Below are positions 1 to 8,260 of a DNA stretch of 64,000 nt, piece after piece. Position 1 is the first letter of the stretch. The number at the start of each line of letters is the position of its first letter. The position numbers and the translations under genes were made by a program. Below the pieces are notes generated by a model. It searched no databases and had not been told where the DNA came from. It was given only the letters and a program-made list of their open reading frames with translations. Location of the stretch: positions 1-64,000 of the forward strand of contig NZ_JAACFU010000018.1 in NCBI RefSeq assembly GCF_029051725.1, written 5' to 3'. The stretch is from Bradyrhizobium sp. CSS354. Its GTDB lineage: Bacteria > Pseudomonadota > Alphaproteobacteria > Rhizobiales > Xanthobacteraceae.

Positions 1-1290
1 CGCCTGGCACAGCGCGATCGTGGACGGACCGATCTTCTCGGCGGCGGCCAGCAGACGTGCCGGCGTCCAGAAGGCGTATCGGCGATGTGCGCTCGGCATG
101 TGCTCGGGGATCGTGGTGTGGCGGCGCCTGACGCCTGAGCGTGCGTGGCTGGCGATCCGGGTGCCGCGATGGAACACCTCGATGGTTGCCTCGGTGGCCC
201 GCACCTCGACGACCTGGCGGATCAGGCGAGATGGCACCGAGTAGAAGTGCCCCTGAACCTCGACATGGTAATCCGGCGCTACACGGGCACGACGCCATTC
301 GGCGTACTGATAGGGTTCGGCCGGCAGCGGCATCAGGGCCGGACGATCGATGGTGTCGAAGAACTCGCGGCGGCTGGCACCGAGCTTGCGCATCAGGCGG
401 GCGTTGAGTTCGTCGACCAGGATGCGGATCGCAACGTTCAACTCGGCGAGCGAGAAGAAGCGCCGGTTGCGCAGCCGCGCCAAAATCCATCGCTGGACGA
501 TAAGAACCGCCGCCTCCACCTTGGCTTTGTCGCGCGGCTTGCGGGGCCGCGCCGGCATAATGGTGGTGCCGTAATGGGTGGCAAGATCCTGGTAAGTCCG
601 GTTGACGCCTGGCTCGTAGCGGCTCACCACCGTCACCCCGGCCTTCAGATTGTCGCAGACGAGCGCCTTCGGCACTCCGCCCAGGAAGGTGAGCGCATCC
701 ACATGGGCGCCGATCCAGTCGGGCAGCGCCTCGCTGAACCGGGCTTGGACGAATGTGTAGTTCGACGCTCCCATGACCGCGACGAAGATCTTGGCGGCGC
801 GCACCTCCCCGGTAAGCCCGTCGAACACCGGCACGGTATCGCCGGCGAAGTCCACGAACAGCTTTTCGCCGGCCGCGTGGGTCTGCCGCATGGTCGCCGT
901 GATGCCGTGGCGCCATTCGACGTAGAGGTCGCAGAACCGGCTGTAGCCGTAGCCGTCGGGATGATGGCCGCGGTATTCCTCCCACAGCAGCGCCAGCGTT
1001 ACGCTGCGGCGGCGCAACTCGGCATGGACATGCCCCCAATCCGGAAGCGGCTTCGATCGCGGCGGGTTGTAGCCGGCTGGCGCAAACAGCTTGCGCTCCA
1101 GTGCTGTGTCGTCGAGCTCCTCCGGTATCGGCCAGGTGATGCCGATCACCGCGGCGCGGCGGACATACTCCGCGATCGCCGTGCGACCGATCCCGACCGA
1201 TCGGGAGATCACCCGATCGCTCACCCCACAGGCATACTTCAGGCGTAGAACTTCTCGAATCTTCCGCATCGGCAATCTCTCGGCGGGCAT
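1..1290 (-). CDS. istA: IS21 family transposase IstA (partial, 3' end outside window)
   Basis: About 430 codons are visible with no stop before the window edge; full IstA proteins are about 500 residues. The N-terminus has a helix-turn-helix (MRKIREVLRLKYACG then VSDRVISRSVGIGRTAIAEY). The DDE integrase core is visible: Asp in LFVDFAGDT, Asp in ALVCDNLKAG and Glu in RDKAKVEAAV. The C-terminal part has the common IstA pattern EHMPSAHRRYAFWTPARL. The ATG at 1290 is chosen because GGGAGG lies just upstream on the minus strand; an in-frame ATG at 1302 is possible. IstA cuts and joins the element ends, working with the AAA+ ATPase IstB, whose gene is expected just left of the window. I see no frameshift in the visible part, so the element may be intact. 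Confidence 0.9.
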   Translation of the reverse strand, partial: MPAERLPMRKIREVLRLKYACGVSDRVISRSVGIGRTAIAEYVRRAAVIGITWPIPEELDDTALERKLFAPAGYNPPRSKPLPDWGHVHAELRRRSVTLALLWEEYRGHHPDGYGYSRFCDLYVEWRHGITATMRQTHAAGEKLFVDFAGDTVPVFDGLTGEVRAAKIFVAVMGASNYTFVQARFSEALPDWIGAHVDALTFLGGVPKALVCDNLKAGVTVVSRYEPGVNRTYQDLATHYGTTIMPARPRKPRDKAKVEAAVLIVQRWILARLRNRRFFSLAELNVAIRILVDELNARLMRKLGASRREFFDTIDRPALMPLPAEPYQYAEWRRARVAPDYHVEVQGHFYSVPSRLIRQVVEVRATEATIEVFHRGTRIASHARSGVRRRHTTIPEHMPSAHRRYAFWTPARLLAAAEKIGPSTIALCQA

Positions 1291-1377
1291 CGGACCTCCC
1301 ATTGCGTGAACCGCAAAAGGAGGGACCTTGCCCCGTTCAGATTGCCGACAACGCCCCCCGTCTCACCCTATCAACAG

Positions 1378-1473
1378 GGTGGCCGCCTTCGTTCGGATTG
1401 GGTGGCCGCTTTCGATCGGAATCGCTGGCCGCCTTCCGTCGGAATCGGTGGCCGCTTTGCCTCGGATTCCGCA
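1378..1473. repeat. Four 23-bp direct repeats at IS21 terminus
   Basis: Units beginning GGTGGCCGC (one is GCTGGCCGC) start at 1378, 1401, 1424 and 1447, exactly 23 bp apart, each continuing as roughly TTTCG-TCGGAATC. The outermost unit ends in GGATTCCGCA. Multiple terminal repeats of this kind are transposase binding sites in the IS21 family; binding here is inferred. Confidence 0.8.
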
Positions 1474-1627
1474 GGTACGCCATAATGCCGGTGGCAATGC
1501 CAATGGTGGCGTCAACCGCGTCGGCGTGCGGCGATAAGCCAGTTTGCAGGTGACTGGGCAGAAAGGAGCTGTCGCGGTCATCTCGGCCCGGAGGACCGGG
1601 ACCGATGACGAGCAGCGGCCTCGCGGT

Positions 1628-1866
1628 ATGAAGTACACGTGGTATGTCACGTTTGAAGTGCCCATGGATGGCACGCTGCAAAGACGGCGACTCCGCGCCT
1701 GACCAAGACGTTCGTCACTGAAGCAGAAGCGCGGGATTTTGCGCGAGCGAAATTCGCCGAAGGATTGATTGTCACTGCGGGCACCATCATCCCGCACGTG
1801 CCGAGAGTGTCGATTCCGTCGGAGGAGATTCCAGCGTGGTTTGAAGCTGACCAAGTAAATGACTGA
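1628..1866 (+). pseudogene. Frameshifted small conserved hypothetical (rhizobial type)
   Basis: The first frame starts MKYTWYVTFEVPMDGTLQ and stops at 1700-1702. The adjacent frame continues TPRLTKTFVTEAEARDFARA and then runs through a GLIVTAGTIIP segment to a stop at 1866. The combined product, about 75 residues, matches a small protein type I recall as common in Bradyrhizobium; no function is known. A single-base indel near 1680-1700 would restore one frame, so it is called a pseudogene. A sequencing error or programmed frameshift is not excluded. It lies 155 bp from the IS21 end, in a decayed, gene-poor stretch. Confidence 0.6.
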
Positions 1867-2454
1867 TCAGCCAGCCGGGAGCTTGAAGATGTCGGAGCCG
1901 AAAAAGGCCCGTTGTCATCGCAACGCACTGACTTTCCTTGGATACGGAAGGCTGTTTGAACCACCATGTGAAACTAGGGCCTAATAGGGCCCGGCTGTTT
2001 CAGGCCGGACGGAGCGCCGGACGGCATCCTTGTAAGTCTTTCAATGATCGAGGGTTTTCAGGTATTCCAACCCACGAGAAATCACTGGACGACAGGACCA
2101 CACGGTTTGCCGTACGCACGGCTCGCCATTTCACCACCGGTTTCGACGACGTTGTGCACGTTGCCGCCGACCTGATGACGAGACGAAGCCTAGCAGCGCC
2201 GCTCGTCGGAACGAAGTTTTGGGCTCACGGAGAGCAATCCGCCCTGCCCACACCTCTCGCACCCGAACGCTGCCGCGTCCACCGCAAGCCCGGCTCGCGA
2301 ACGTGACGACCACAGGATCGCCCCTCAAGAATGAGCCGGGATGAGCGACACATACGCCAAAACCGAATTTCGGTAAAGTGGAATATTTTTACGCGCGCGC
2401 GGATTGACACCCGCGACACAGGTCGCGCAATGACATGCCTCGCGCAGAAGCAAC
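1867..2454. other. Gene-poor stretch, nothing recognised
   Basis: No reading frame here has a convincing ribosome binding site, family resemblance or Bradyrhizobium-like codon pattern. With 1474-1627 it forms a decayed region between the insertion sequence and the first intact chromosomal gene. A short near-palindrome (GGGCCTAATAGGGCCC, about 1978-1992) is present but has no obvious role. Confidence 0.5.
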
Positions 2455-2481
2455 AAGGGGCGGTGTAAAACACCGCCCCTT
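2455..2481 (-). terminator. Hairpin downstream of the 2514-2903 gene
   Basis: An 11-bp perfect stem (AAGGGGCGGTG with CACCGCCCCTT) closes a five-base loop. It lies 33 bp past the stop of the minus-strand gene ending at 2514. On the minus strand the loop carries TTTTA and only a short T-rich stretch follows the stem, so termination is likely but not ideal. Confidence 0.55.
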
Positions 2482-2513
2482 GGCGCGATAGAGGCTGCAA
2501 CGAGGGCAGCCGC

Positions 2514-2903
2514 CTAATACGGCTGATAATAGCCACGCGGACCATAGTAGGGACCGCCGCCGTAATATCCCTGGCCGCCGTAGTAAGGACCGGGGCCGTA
2601 ATTATAGCGGTCCTCGTAGTACTCCTGGCGCCTGCTCTCCGCGATCGCACCGCCGATCAGACCTGCCGCCACGCCCATGAAAGCGAGGCCTGCAGCGTTC
2701 GGACCTCGTCGATAGTAGCGGTGGCGGCGAGCCGCGCTGAAATCAGTGGCAGCCGGAGCAGCCGGACCCGCGGCAGCGGCCTTGCTGGGCGCGGATGAGT
2801 TGGCAGCCGAAGGCGCGATAGAGGCCGTAATCAGAACAAGACTTGCGAAAGCCGCCAACACAAGGTTGCGGCCGGCTGCAGAAATCATCGGTCTCTTATT
2901 CAT
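2514..2903 (-). CDS. Small exported Gly/Tyr-rich protein
   Basis: A 129-residue product beginning MNKRPMISAAGRNLVLAAF, chosen because GGGGAAGG sits just upstream; a longer in-frame start at 2945 lacks such a site. An N-terminal signal segment ends near ASIAPSAANS and an Ala/Pro-rich linker follows. A short hydrophobic glycine-zipper-like segment (GLAFMGVAAGLIGGAIAES, about residues 70-88) precedes a C-terminus of Tyr-Gly-Pro repeats (YYGGQGYYGGGPYYG). Such proteins are common in Bradyrhizobium and are probably envelope-associated; no biochemical function is known to me. A hairpin terminator follows. Confidence 0.75.
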   Translation of the reverse strand: MNKRPMISAAGRNLVLAAFASLVLITASIAPSAANSSAPSKAAAAGPAAPAATDFSAARRHRYYRRGPNAAGLAFMGVAAGLIGGAIAESRRQEYYEDRYNYGPGPYYGGQGYYGGGPYYGPRGYYQPY

Positions 2904-3189
2904 CTTGACCTTCCCCTGTTCTCGCTCAAAGCGGCATGCAAACAAGACTTAATGCGCAAACCACTGAAATCGTTTCGCGATCGCGGCAATCTGCCACGCT
3001 TTGAACGATTGTAAACCGAACGTCTGGATCCAGCTTGAACCATCCAACATGAGCGGATAATGAACAGACGCACCGTTTTCGGTCGCCGTAAGCGTTTTAC
3101 GTGAACCAACGCATCAACCGACGCCGTCGGGATCGATGCCATTCTTGGGTTCACCGTGACTGACGCGTCCTATTCCAAAGAGAAATCAG

Positions 3190-3447
3190 ATGATTGCGGT
3201 TCGCAAACTGCCGGCGCGCTATGCGCCGATCGTGATGCCATTCGTGCTGTCCATCCTCATGACGGCCGTGGTGTCGGTCATTTCGACGCTCCGAAGCCTC
3301 GGCGCAACGCCGGCGTTTCTCGCGACCTGGCCGGGCGCCTGGGCGCTGTCATGGCTCGTCGCCTTTCCGACGCTGCTGATGGTGTTGCCACTGGTCCGCC
3401 GGATCGTGGCTAGCGTCGTCACGGCTCCCTCCCAACCGGGCCGGTAG
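3190..3447 (+). CDS. DUF2798 family small membrane protein
   Basis: An 85-residue protein with two predicted membrane helices: about residues 12-35 (YAPIVMPFVLSILMTAVVSV) and 47-70 (WPGAWALSWLVAFPTLLMVL). The RLPARYAP-like N-terminus, the central P-GAW-LSW-VAFPTLL pattern and the length fit DUF2798, a family of two-helix inner-membrane proteins with no assigned function. It stands alone between a minus-strand gene and the convergent chloride channel gene. The ribosome binding site is weak (AGAGAAA). Confidence 0.8.
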   Translation: MIAVRKLPARYAPIVMPFVLSILMTAVVSVISTLRSLGATPAFLATWPGAWALSWLVAFPTLLMVLPLVRRIVASVVTAPSQPGR

Positions 3448-3497
3448 AAGGCGCGGACGGCGGCGCATGACGCACGTCGTCCCGCTTCCGCGTGACC

Positions 3498-5285
3498 TTA
3501 CGACAGCGCCCCGAGCACGCCGCGCGTCGCCTTGTCGATCTCCTCGACATAGCGGCGGCGCGCGAAGGTCTCGGTGAGGAAGCCGACCACCTTGCGGCTG
3601 TCGGTGGAATCGACTACCGCCAGCATCTCGGCCTCCGCCTCGTCAAACACCGCCATCGCCGACTTCACGTTCATTTCCGGGATCAGCACGATCTCGGTCA
3701 AGCGCGCGAGCTCGATCACCTGGATCTCGTCGGCGATGCTGTCGAGGTCGCCGGAGAACAGGTCGGGCAGCAGGACGAGGCCGACATATTCGTCCGCATT
3801 GTTGACGATGACGATCCCGGGCCGCGAGCCCAGCGCGAATTCCCGGCGGACCGCGGCGATCGTGGTGGTCGACGGCACCTTGCCGACATCGGAGCGCATC
3901 AGCCGCTCGACGGTGAGGTTGCGCAGCCAGCCGACGTCGTTGGCGCTGCGGATGGTCTCGCCGCGCAGATGCAGGCGCCAGGTCGAGAAGGAGTGCCCGA
4001 ACATGAAGCGGACGCAGATCGAGGTCACGATGCAGCCGGCGAGCACCACGGCGGTAACGTCGACGTTGCGGGTCATCTCGAGCACGAGGAACGACATGGT
4101 CAAGGGACCGCCGACGATGGCGACGCCGAGCGTCGCCATGCCCGTCAGCATCGCGACCAGCGGATCGATCACGAAGTTCGGGCTGATCAAGAGCAGCACC
4201 GCGGAAAAGAACTTTCCGATCAGGCTGCCGACGAACAGCGAGGCAAAGAACAGCCCGCCGCGGAAGCCGGAGGCGAGCGAGATCAGGCAGGCCGTCACCT
4301 TCAAGGCGATGATCAGCGCGATCAGGCCGATCGTCATGTCGTGAAAGAGATCGAGCACCATCGCGCCGTGGCCGGCCGCCAGCACCTGCGGCGTGACAAT
4401 CGCAAAGCCGCCGACGATGAGGCCGCCGATCACCGGGCGTAGCCAGACCGGCAGCCATTTGAACAGGCGCTCGAACATCGAGGACGAGCGCATCACGGCG
4501 ATGCCGACGCCGCTGGTGATGAGCGCGAGCCCGATCAGCGCCAGATATTGCTCGACGCCGACGGCGCTGACCTTGGGTATTTCGAGCGAGTATGGCGCGC
4601 CGCCGAGCCATTGCGCGGTCAGGGCACCGGCGAGCGAGGCGGCGAGGATCGGCGCGGCACTGCCGACCGAATAGACGCCGACGATCAGCTCGCAGGCGTA
4701 GAAGGCCCCCGTGATCGGTGCACCGAAGGCCGCCGCGATCGCCGCAGCCGCGCCGCAGCCGACGATCAGGCGCAGATCGTTGCGGCGCAGATTGAAGAAC
4801 TTGCCGAGCAGCGAGGCGATGCCCGATCCGATCTGGGTGTAGCCGGCCTCGAGGCCGACGGAGGCGCCGCAACCGTTCGAGATCAGCGTCTGGCTCGACA
4901 CCACCACGCTGTCGCGCATCGACAGATTGCCACCACGCAGCGCGTTCGCCTCGATCGGATCGACCGCGCTGGAGAGTTTCAGCCGTCGCCGCCACCACTC
5001 CATGATGCCGAGCGCCAATCCGCCCAGCGCGGGCGCAATCAGCGCGGCCCAGGGACTGACGCTGGTATTGGCGGACAGACGGACGTCGATGGGAATGCCG
5101 TAGATCACCATATGGGCAATCTGCGCAATCTCGGCCATCAGCGTCACGATGGCGCCGGCAAGCGTGCCGATCACCAGCGCCAGCGGGATCAGATAGAATT
5201 CGTTGCTGCGCAGCAGCGCCCGCAGCCGAACCATGACGCGGTTCGTCCCCTTGCGGTCGGCGAGATGTCTGATCCGCAGGAACAC
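3498..5285 (-). CDS. ClC-type chloride channel/antiporter with CBS domains
   Basis: A 595-residue protein. Residues about 30-430 form a ClC membrane domain and the C-terminal part (about 440-590) looks like a CBS pair (ERLMRSDVGKVPSTTTIAAVR at its start). The ion-path motif reads ASVGLEAGYTQIGSG with Glu146 in the gating-glutamate position, whereas classical ClC proteins have GxEGP. The segment AAAIAAAFGAPITGAFYACE is the typical GxFxPxxAG-E helix region. ClC proteins move chloride, often in exchange for protons. It follows the class II aldolase gene by 12 bp on the same strand, so the two are probably co-transcribed, though no functional link is obvious. Confidence 0.9.
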   Translation of the reverse strand: MFLRIRHLADRKGTNRVMVRLRALLRSNEFYLIPLALVIGTLAGAIVTLMAEIAQIAHMVIYGIPIDVRLSANTSVSPWAALIAPALGGLALGIMEWWRRRLKLSSAVDPIEANALRGGNLSMRDSVVVSSQTLISNGCGASVGLEAGYTQIGSGIASLLGKFFNLRRNDLRLIVGCGAAAAIAAAFGAPITGAFYACELIVGVYSVGSAAPILAASLAGALTAQWLGGAPYSLEIPKVSAVGVEQYLALIGLALITSGVGIAVMRSSSMFERLFKWLPVWLRPVIGGLIVGGFAIVTPQVLAAGHGAMVLDLFHDMTIGLIALIIALKVTACLISLASGFRGGLFFASLFVGSLIGKFFSAVLLLISPNFVIDPLVAMLTGMATLGVAIVGGPLTMSFLVLEMTRNVDVTAVVLAGCIVTSICVRFMFGHSFSTWRLHLRGETIRSANDVGWLRNLTVERLMRSDVGKVPSTTTIAAVRREFALGSRPGIVIVNNADEYVGLVLLPDLFSGDLDSIADEIQVIELARLTEIVLIPEMNVKSAMAVFDEAEAEMLAVVDSTDSRKVVGFLTETFARRRYVEEIDKATRGVLGALS

Positions 5286-5297
5286 TTTCTGTCCGCC

Positions 5298-5951
5298 CTA
5301 CCCTTCCGACATGCCGTAACCGGACATGCGCTGGCGGACCCGCTCGATCTCCGCGCTCGACAGCAGCGGCGGCTCTCCGATCTGGAGACAGCCGTGATAT
5401 TGGCGCGCCAGCGTCTCGACCTCAACGGCGAGCCACATCGCCTTGTCCAACGACTTGCCGATCGCGATCATGCCGTGGTGGTCGAGCAGGCAAGCAAGCC
5501 GGTCCTCCAGCGCCCGCACGGCATGTTCGGACAGCTCCGCCGTTCCGAAGGTGGCATAGGGCGCGCAGCGGATGCTATCGCCACCGGCGGCCGCGATCAT
5601 GTAGTGCACAGGCGGGATCTCCAGGCCCATGATCGCCAGGATGGTGCAATAGGTCGGATGGGCGTGGACGACGGCTTCGATTTCGGGCCGGGCCTTCAGG
5701 ATGTCGAGGTGGAAGCGCCACTCGCTGGACGGCTTCTGATCGGGCGCGTGCGAGCCGTCCATCGTCATGAACACGATTTGGTCCGGCGTCATGGCATCGT
5801 AAGGCACGCTGGTCGGAGTGACCAGAAGCCCGTCCACATGCCGGACGCTGATATTGCCCGAGGTGCCCTGGTTGATGCCGAGCGCGTTCATGCGGCGGCA
5901 GGCGCCGATGATGGCCTGTCTCTTGTCGAGCTCGTCCGCTGTCATCGACAT
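5298..5951 (-). CDS. Class II aldolase/adducin family protein
   Basis: A 217-residue protein of the family that includes L-fuculose-phosphate and L-ribulose-phosphate enzymes. Zinc-binding histidines are visible in VVHAHPT (His96, His98) and DHHGM (about His158/159), with the catalytic-type Glu77 in SSEWRFH. The N-terminal GINQGTSGNISVR is the substrate-phosphate loop pattern. These enzymes cleave or epimerise sugar phosphates with a divalent metal in the cytoplasm; the substrate here cannot be read from the sequence. It lies immediately upstream of the ClC gene on the same strand. Confidence 0.88.
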   Translation of the reverse strand: MSMTADELDKRQAIIGACRRMNALGINQGTSGNISVRHVDGLLVTPTSVPYDAMTPDQIVFMTMDGSHAPDQKPSSEWRFHLDILKARPEIEAVVHAHPTYCTILAIMGLEIPPVHYMIAAAGGDSIRCAPYATFGTAELSEHAVRALEDRLACLLDHHGMIAIGKSLDKAMWLAVEVETLARQYHGCLQIGEPPLLSSAEIERVRQRMSGYGMSEG

Positions 5952-6110
5952 CTCGATTTCCTGACGATGGGCGCCTGTCAGACGGGGAGTACGTCAAAGC
6001 AATGTGGCAGCGCAAGAGAAAGCAGACCGGATCGCGCGTGATCCCGCCAGCCGCCTCATGGCATCATGAAATAAACATGAAAATCAACGCATTAACAGAT
6101 TGTCGCAGCC

Positions 6111-6737
6111 CTACGGCAGGCCCGCCCGGACGGCCGAGATTCCGTTGATCACGAACTGCACCGAATAGGCCGCGAGCAGCATGCCGAGCACGCGCGAAAG
6201 GACGGCGTTGCCGGTCCGCCCGAGGGTCCGTGCGATCAGGCGCGCGGAGACAAAGCAGAGCATGCAGAGCAAGCACACGGAGAGCACGACCGCGACGATG
6301 ATCGCGAGCCTCGGCCCGTAGCCGGCATCGCCCGTCAGGAGCAGCGTGGTCGCGATCGCGCCTGGACCGGCCATCATCGGGATCGCCAGCGGGAATACCG
6401 CGACGTCGGAGGCATGCTCGGAGCTTGCTTTGTCAGCCTCGCGGGCCTCGCGATGCGGACGGTCGCCGAAGATCATTTGGTACGACACGCCGAACAGCAG
6501 CAGTCCGCCGGCGATCTGGAAGGCGGGGATGCCGATCCCGAGCTGGCGCAGCAGCCAGTTTCCGATCAAGGCAATCACCACCAGGATCGACGCCGCAATC
6601 AGCGGCGCGCGTAGCGCGATGGTGCGTTTGGTCTTGTCGGGCATGCCTCCGGTCGCGGCGAGGAAGGCGGGCACGAGACCAACGGGATCGACCACCAGCA
6701 GCAACGTCACGAACGCGGACAGGGAGAAGTCGATCAT
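6111..6737 (-). CDS. MarC family inner-membrane protein
   Basis: A 208-residue protein starting MIDFSLSAFVTLLLVVDPVG. The DPVG/P motif in the first helix and a second copy of the motif (FPLAIPMMAGPGAIATTLLL) are hallmarks of the MarC/UPF0056 family, six-helix inner-membrane proteins. The family's original link to multiple antibiotic resistance was not upheld, and its transport role is unsettled. The start at 6737 is chosen over an in-frame start at 6827, because the extra 30 residues are unlike the family and the longer gene would run into the divergent gene at 6827. Confidence 0.85.
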   Translation of the reverse strand: MIDFSLSAFVTLLLVVDPVGLVPAFLAATGGMPDKTKRTIALRAPLIAASILVVIALIGNWLLRQLGIGIPAFQIAGGLLLFGVSYQMIFGDRPHREAREADKASSEHASDVAVFPLAIPMMAGPGAIATTLLLTGDAGYGPRLAIIVAVVLSVCLLCMLCFVSARLIARTLGRTGNAVLSRVLGMLLAAYSVQFVINGISAVRAGLP

Positions 6738-6826
6738 GTCTCGGTGGGCTCCCTGGGCGCAGGAACGATGGCTGGCGAACTGACTTAGCCCGGCAGAACC
6801 GCTTTGAAAATCACCGGAGATGCACA

Positions 6827-7033
6827 ATGAGCGACAGTGGAATTGGAATGTTGCTGGGCCACCTTTCGGGCAACCTGCTCTGGCTCTGGTTCATCGGAGC
6901 CTTCGTGCTCGGTGCGGTCCTCGTCTACGGCGTGGCGAAGGCGGGGCGCCTGCGACGCCGCGAGCGCGCACAGCTCGACCGCAACACCGAGGCGCGGCAG
7001 CGGCAGGAAGATCCCTACAAGCGTCCGACCTGA
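6827..7033 (+). CDS. Small single-helix membrane protein
   Basis: A 68-residue protein with a GGAG site 8 bp upstream of its ATG. One hydrophobic helix (LLWLWFIGAFVLGAVLVYGV, about residues 17-36) is followed by a strongly charged tail (RLRRRERAQLDRNTEARQRQ), so the tail probably faces the cytoplasm. No family is recognised. It is divergent from marC and precedes the ferritin-like gene. Confidence 0.65.
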   Translation: MSDSGIGMLLGHLSGNLLWLWFIGAFVLGAVLVYGVAKAGRLRRRERAQLDRNTEARQRQEDPYKRPT

Positions 7034-7145
7034 GCGACGCGCCGAGTGCAGCTTGCAGTTTGGAACTTTCGTTCACCGAAAGGCTTGGATCGCCTGAGGA
7101 TTGAGGAAGGCGATGCCTTCCCGTGTCACCTCAAGAGGAGGATTT

Positions 7146-7712
7146 ATGGCCAAAAAAGCGAAGAAGCGCACAACCAAGAAATCGTCGACGGGCCGCGCCC
7201 GTCAGGCGCCCAAGATGTTGAGCGACCTATTCCTGGAAACGCTCAAGGACATCTATTTCGCCGAGAACAAGATCATCAAGACCTTGCCCAAGATGGCCAA
7301 GGCTGCCAACTCGAAGGAGCTCGCGGCGGCCTTCAACAAGCATTTGCGCGAGACCCAGGGCCAGGTCAAACGTCTCGACCAGATCTTCAAGATGCTGGGC
7401 AAGCCGGCCCGCGGCAAGCCTTGCGAAGCGATCAACGGCATCACCGACGAAGGCGCCGAGATCATGAAGGAGTTCAAGAACGCTCCTGCGCTCGACGCCG
7501 GCCTGCTCGCAGCCGCGCAGGCGGTCGAGCATTACGAAATCTCCCGCTACGGCACGCTGCGCACCTGGGCCGAGGAGCTCGGCATGCAGGACGCCGCGAG
7601 GCTGCTCCAGGCGACGCTGGACGAGGAAGAGGCGACCGATCACACCCTGACCGAGCTCGCCACCTCCGTGATCAACCTCGAGGCGGAAGAGGAATACCGC
7701 CAGGCGGCCTGA
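7146..7712 (+). CDS. Ferritin-like DUF892 (YciE/YciF) protein
   Basis: A 188-residue protein. The ATG at 7146 has AAGAGGAGG just upstream; an in-frame ATG at 7101 lacks one. After a lysine-rich start (MAKKAKKRTTKKSS) comes the helical DUF892 domain. Its features are LKDIYFAENKIIKTLPKM, a Gln/Arg-rich second helix, AAQAVEHYEISRYGTLRTWA (about residues 122-141) and LDEEEATDHTLTELA. The Glu/His residues resemble the di-metal site of ferritin-like bundles. Members are often stress-induced; the catalytic role is unknown. A strong hairpin terminator follows. Confidence 0.88.
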   Translation: MAKKAKKRTTKKSSTGRARQAPKMLSDLFLETLKDIYFAENKIIKTLPKMAKAANSKELAAAFNKHLRETQGQVKRLDQIFKMLGKPARGKPCEAINGITDEGAEIMKEFKNAPALDAGLLAAAQAVEHYEISRYGTLRTWAEELGMQDAARLLQATLDEEEATDHTLTELATSVINLEAEEEYRQAA

Positions 7713-7736
7713 GCCACACATCGCGTGACGACGAAA

Positions 7737-7773
7737 CGCCGCGGCCCCAAAAGGCCGCGGCGCTTGTCTTTTC
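7737..7773 (+). terminator. Rho-independent terminator after the DUF892 gene
   Basis: A 10-bp perfect GC-rich stem (CGCCGCGGCC with GGCCGCGGCG) closes a CCAAAA loop and is followed by CTTGTCTTTT, 24 bp past the stop codon at 7712. Confidence 0.75.
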
Positions 7774-7868
7774 GGATCGCACGATCCGCATGGCACCTGC
7801 GCGCCGCCGGACTGGAATTTTCGGGAACCGGCCCCATATTCAGCGTTCCCCACCGCCGAGCCCGCATC

Positions 7869-8252
7869 ATGCAACCCAAAAATCCCCTCGACTGGATGTT
7901 GTCCGAAGCCCTGGACTCGCTGACCCGCGCCGAACGGCTGCGCCAGCAGTTCGGCCGGCAGGACGCCTGCTGGGAGCCACCGATCGACGTGCTCGAAACC
8001 GAGCATGAGCTCCTGATCCTGGTCGCGCTTCCCGGCGTAAATCCCGACAATGTCGAGACGGTGATCCTCGACGGCGTGCTCGTCATCTCCGGCCAGCGCA
8101 CCCTTCCGCCGGAGCTTCGCAACGCCCGCATCCACCGGCTCGAACTGCCGCAGGGGCGTTTTGAGCGCCGCATTGCATTGCCCGTTGGCCGCTACGCCAT
8201 CAGCCGTTTCGTGATGGACGGCTGCGTCGCGCTGCGCCTCGCCAAATCCTGA
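7869..8252 (+). CDS. Hsp20/alpha-crystallin family small heat-shock protein
   Basis: A 127-residue protein with the alpha-crystallin core from about residue 35: PPIDVLETEHELLILVALPG, then VETVILDGVLVISGQRTLP and a final ALRLAKS-type strand. The PPIDV-(E)-(L)-A-LPGV pattern marks the Hsp20 family. These ATP-independent chaperones hold unfolding proteins. The C-terminal IxI/V anchor motif is absent. The lon-type protease gene begins 8 bp downstream, so holdase and protease are probably co-expressed. I looked for a ROSE-type RNA thermometer upstream and did not find one. Confidence 0.85.
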   Translation: MQPKNPLDWMLSEALDSLTRAERLRQQFGRQDACWEPPIDVLETEHELLILVALPGVNPDNVETVILDGVLVISGQRTLPPELRNARIHRLELPQGRFERRIALPVGRYAISRFVMDGCVALRLAKS

Positions 8253-8260
8253 GGTCGATC

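Larger units (their letters stand above)
1..1473 (-). mobile_element. IS21-family insertion sequence, one end (istA plus terminal repeats)
   Basis: The block from the window edge to about 1473 reads as the istA-proximal end of an IS21-type element. It holds an istA gene on the minus strand running off the left edge and, outside its start, four direct repeats about 23 bp apart (1378-1469), a layout typical of IS21 ends. The element probably stops at the CA dinucleotide at 1472-1473, since IS21 members start with TG and end with CA. istB and the other end would lie left of the window, so target duplications cannot be checked. Confidence 0.8.

Noticed and set aside
145..1248. Long plus-strand open frame opposite istA
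   Set aside because: It is the antisense shadow of the istA reading frame, which has clear transposase motifs.
1378..1473. CRISPR array
   Set aside because: Repeats are directly adjacent with no unique spacers and lie at an IS21 end.
3492..4442. Plus-strand open frame of about 316 codons
   Set aside because: His/Asp/Arg-rich shadow of the ClC chloride channel gene on the minus strand.
4548..6041. Plus-strand open frame of about 497 codons
   Set aside because: Antisense to the ClC and aldolase genes; low-complexity composition and no domain.
7774..7868. ROSE-type RNA thermometer upstream of hsp20
   Set aside because: The short leader lacks the conserved anti-Shine-Dalgarno element expected for ROSE.
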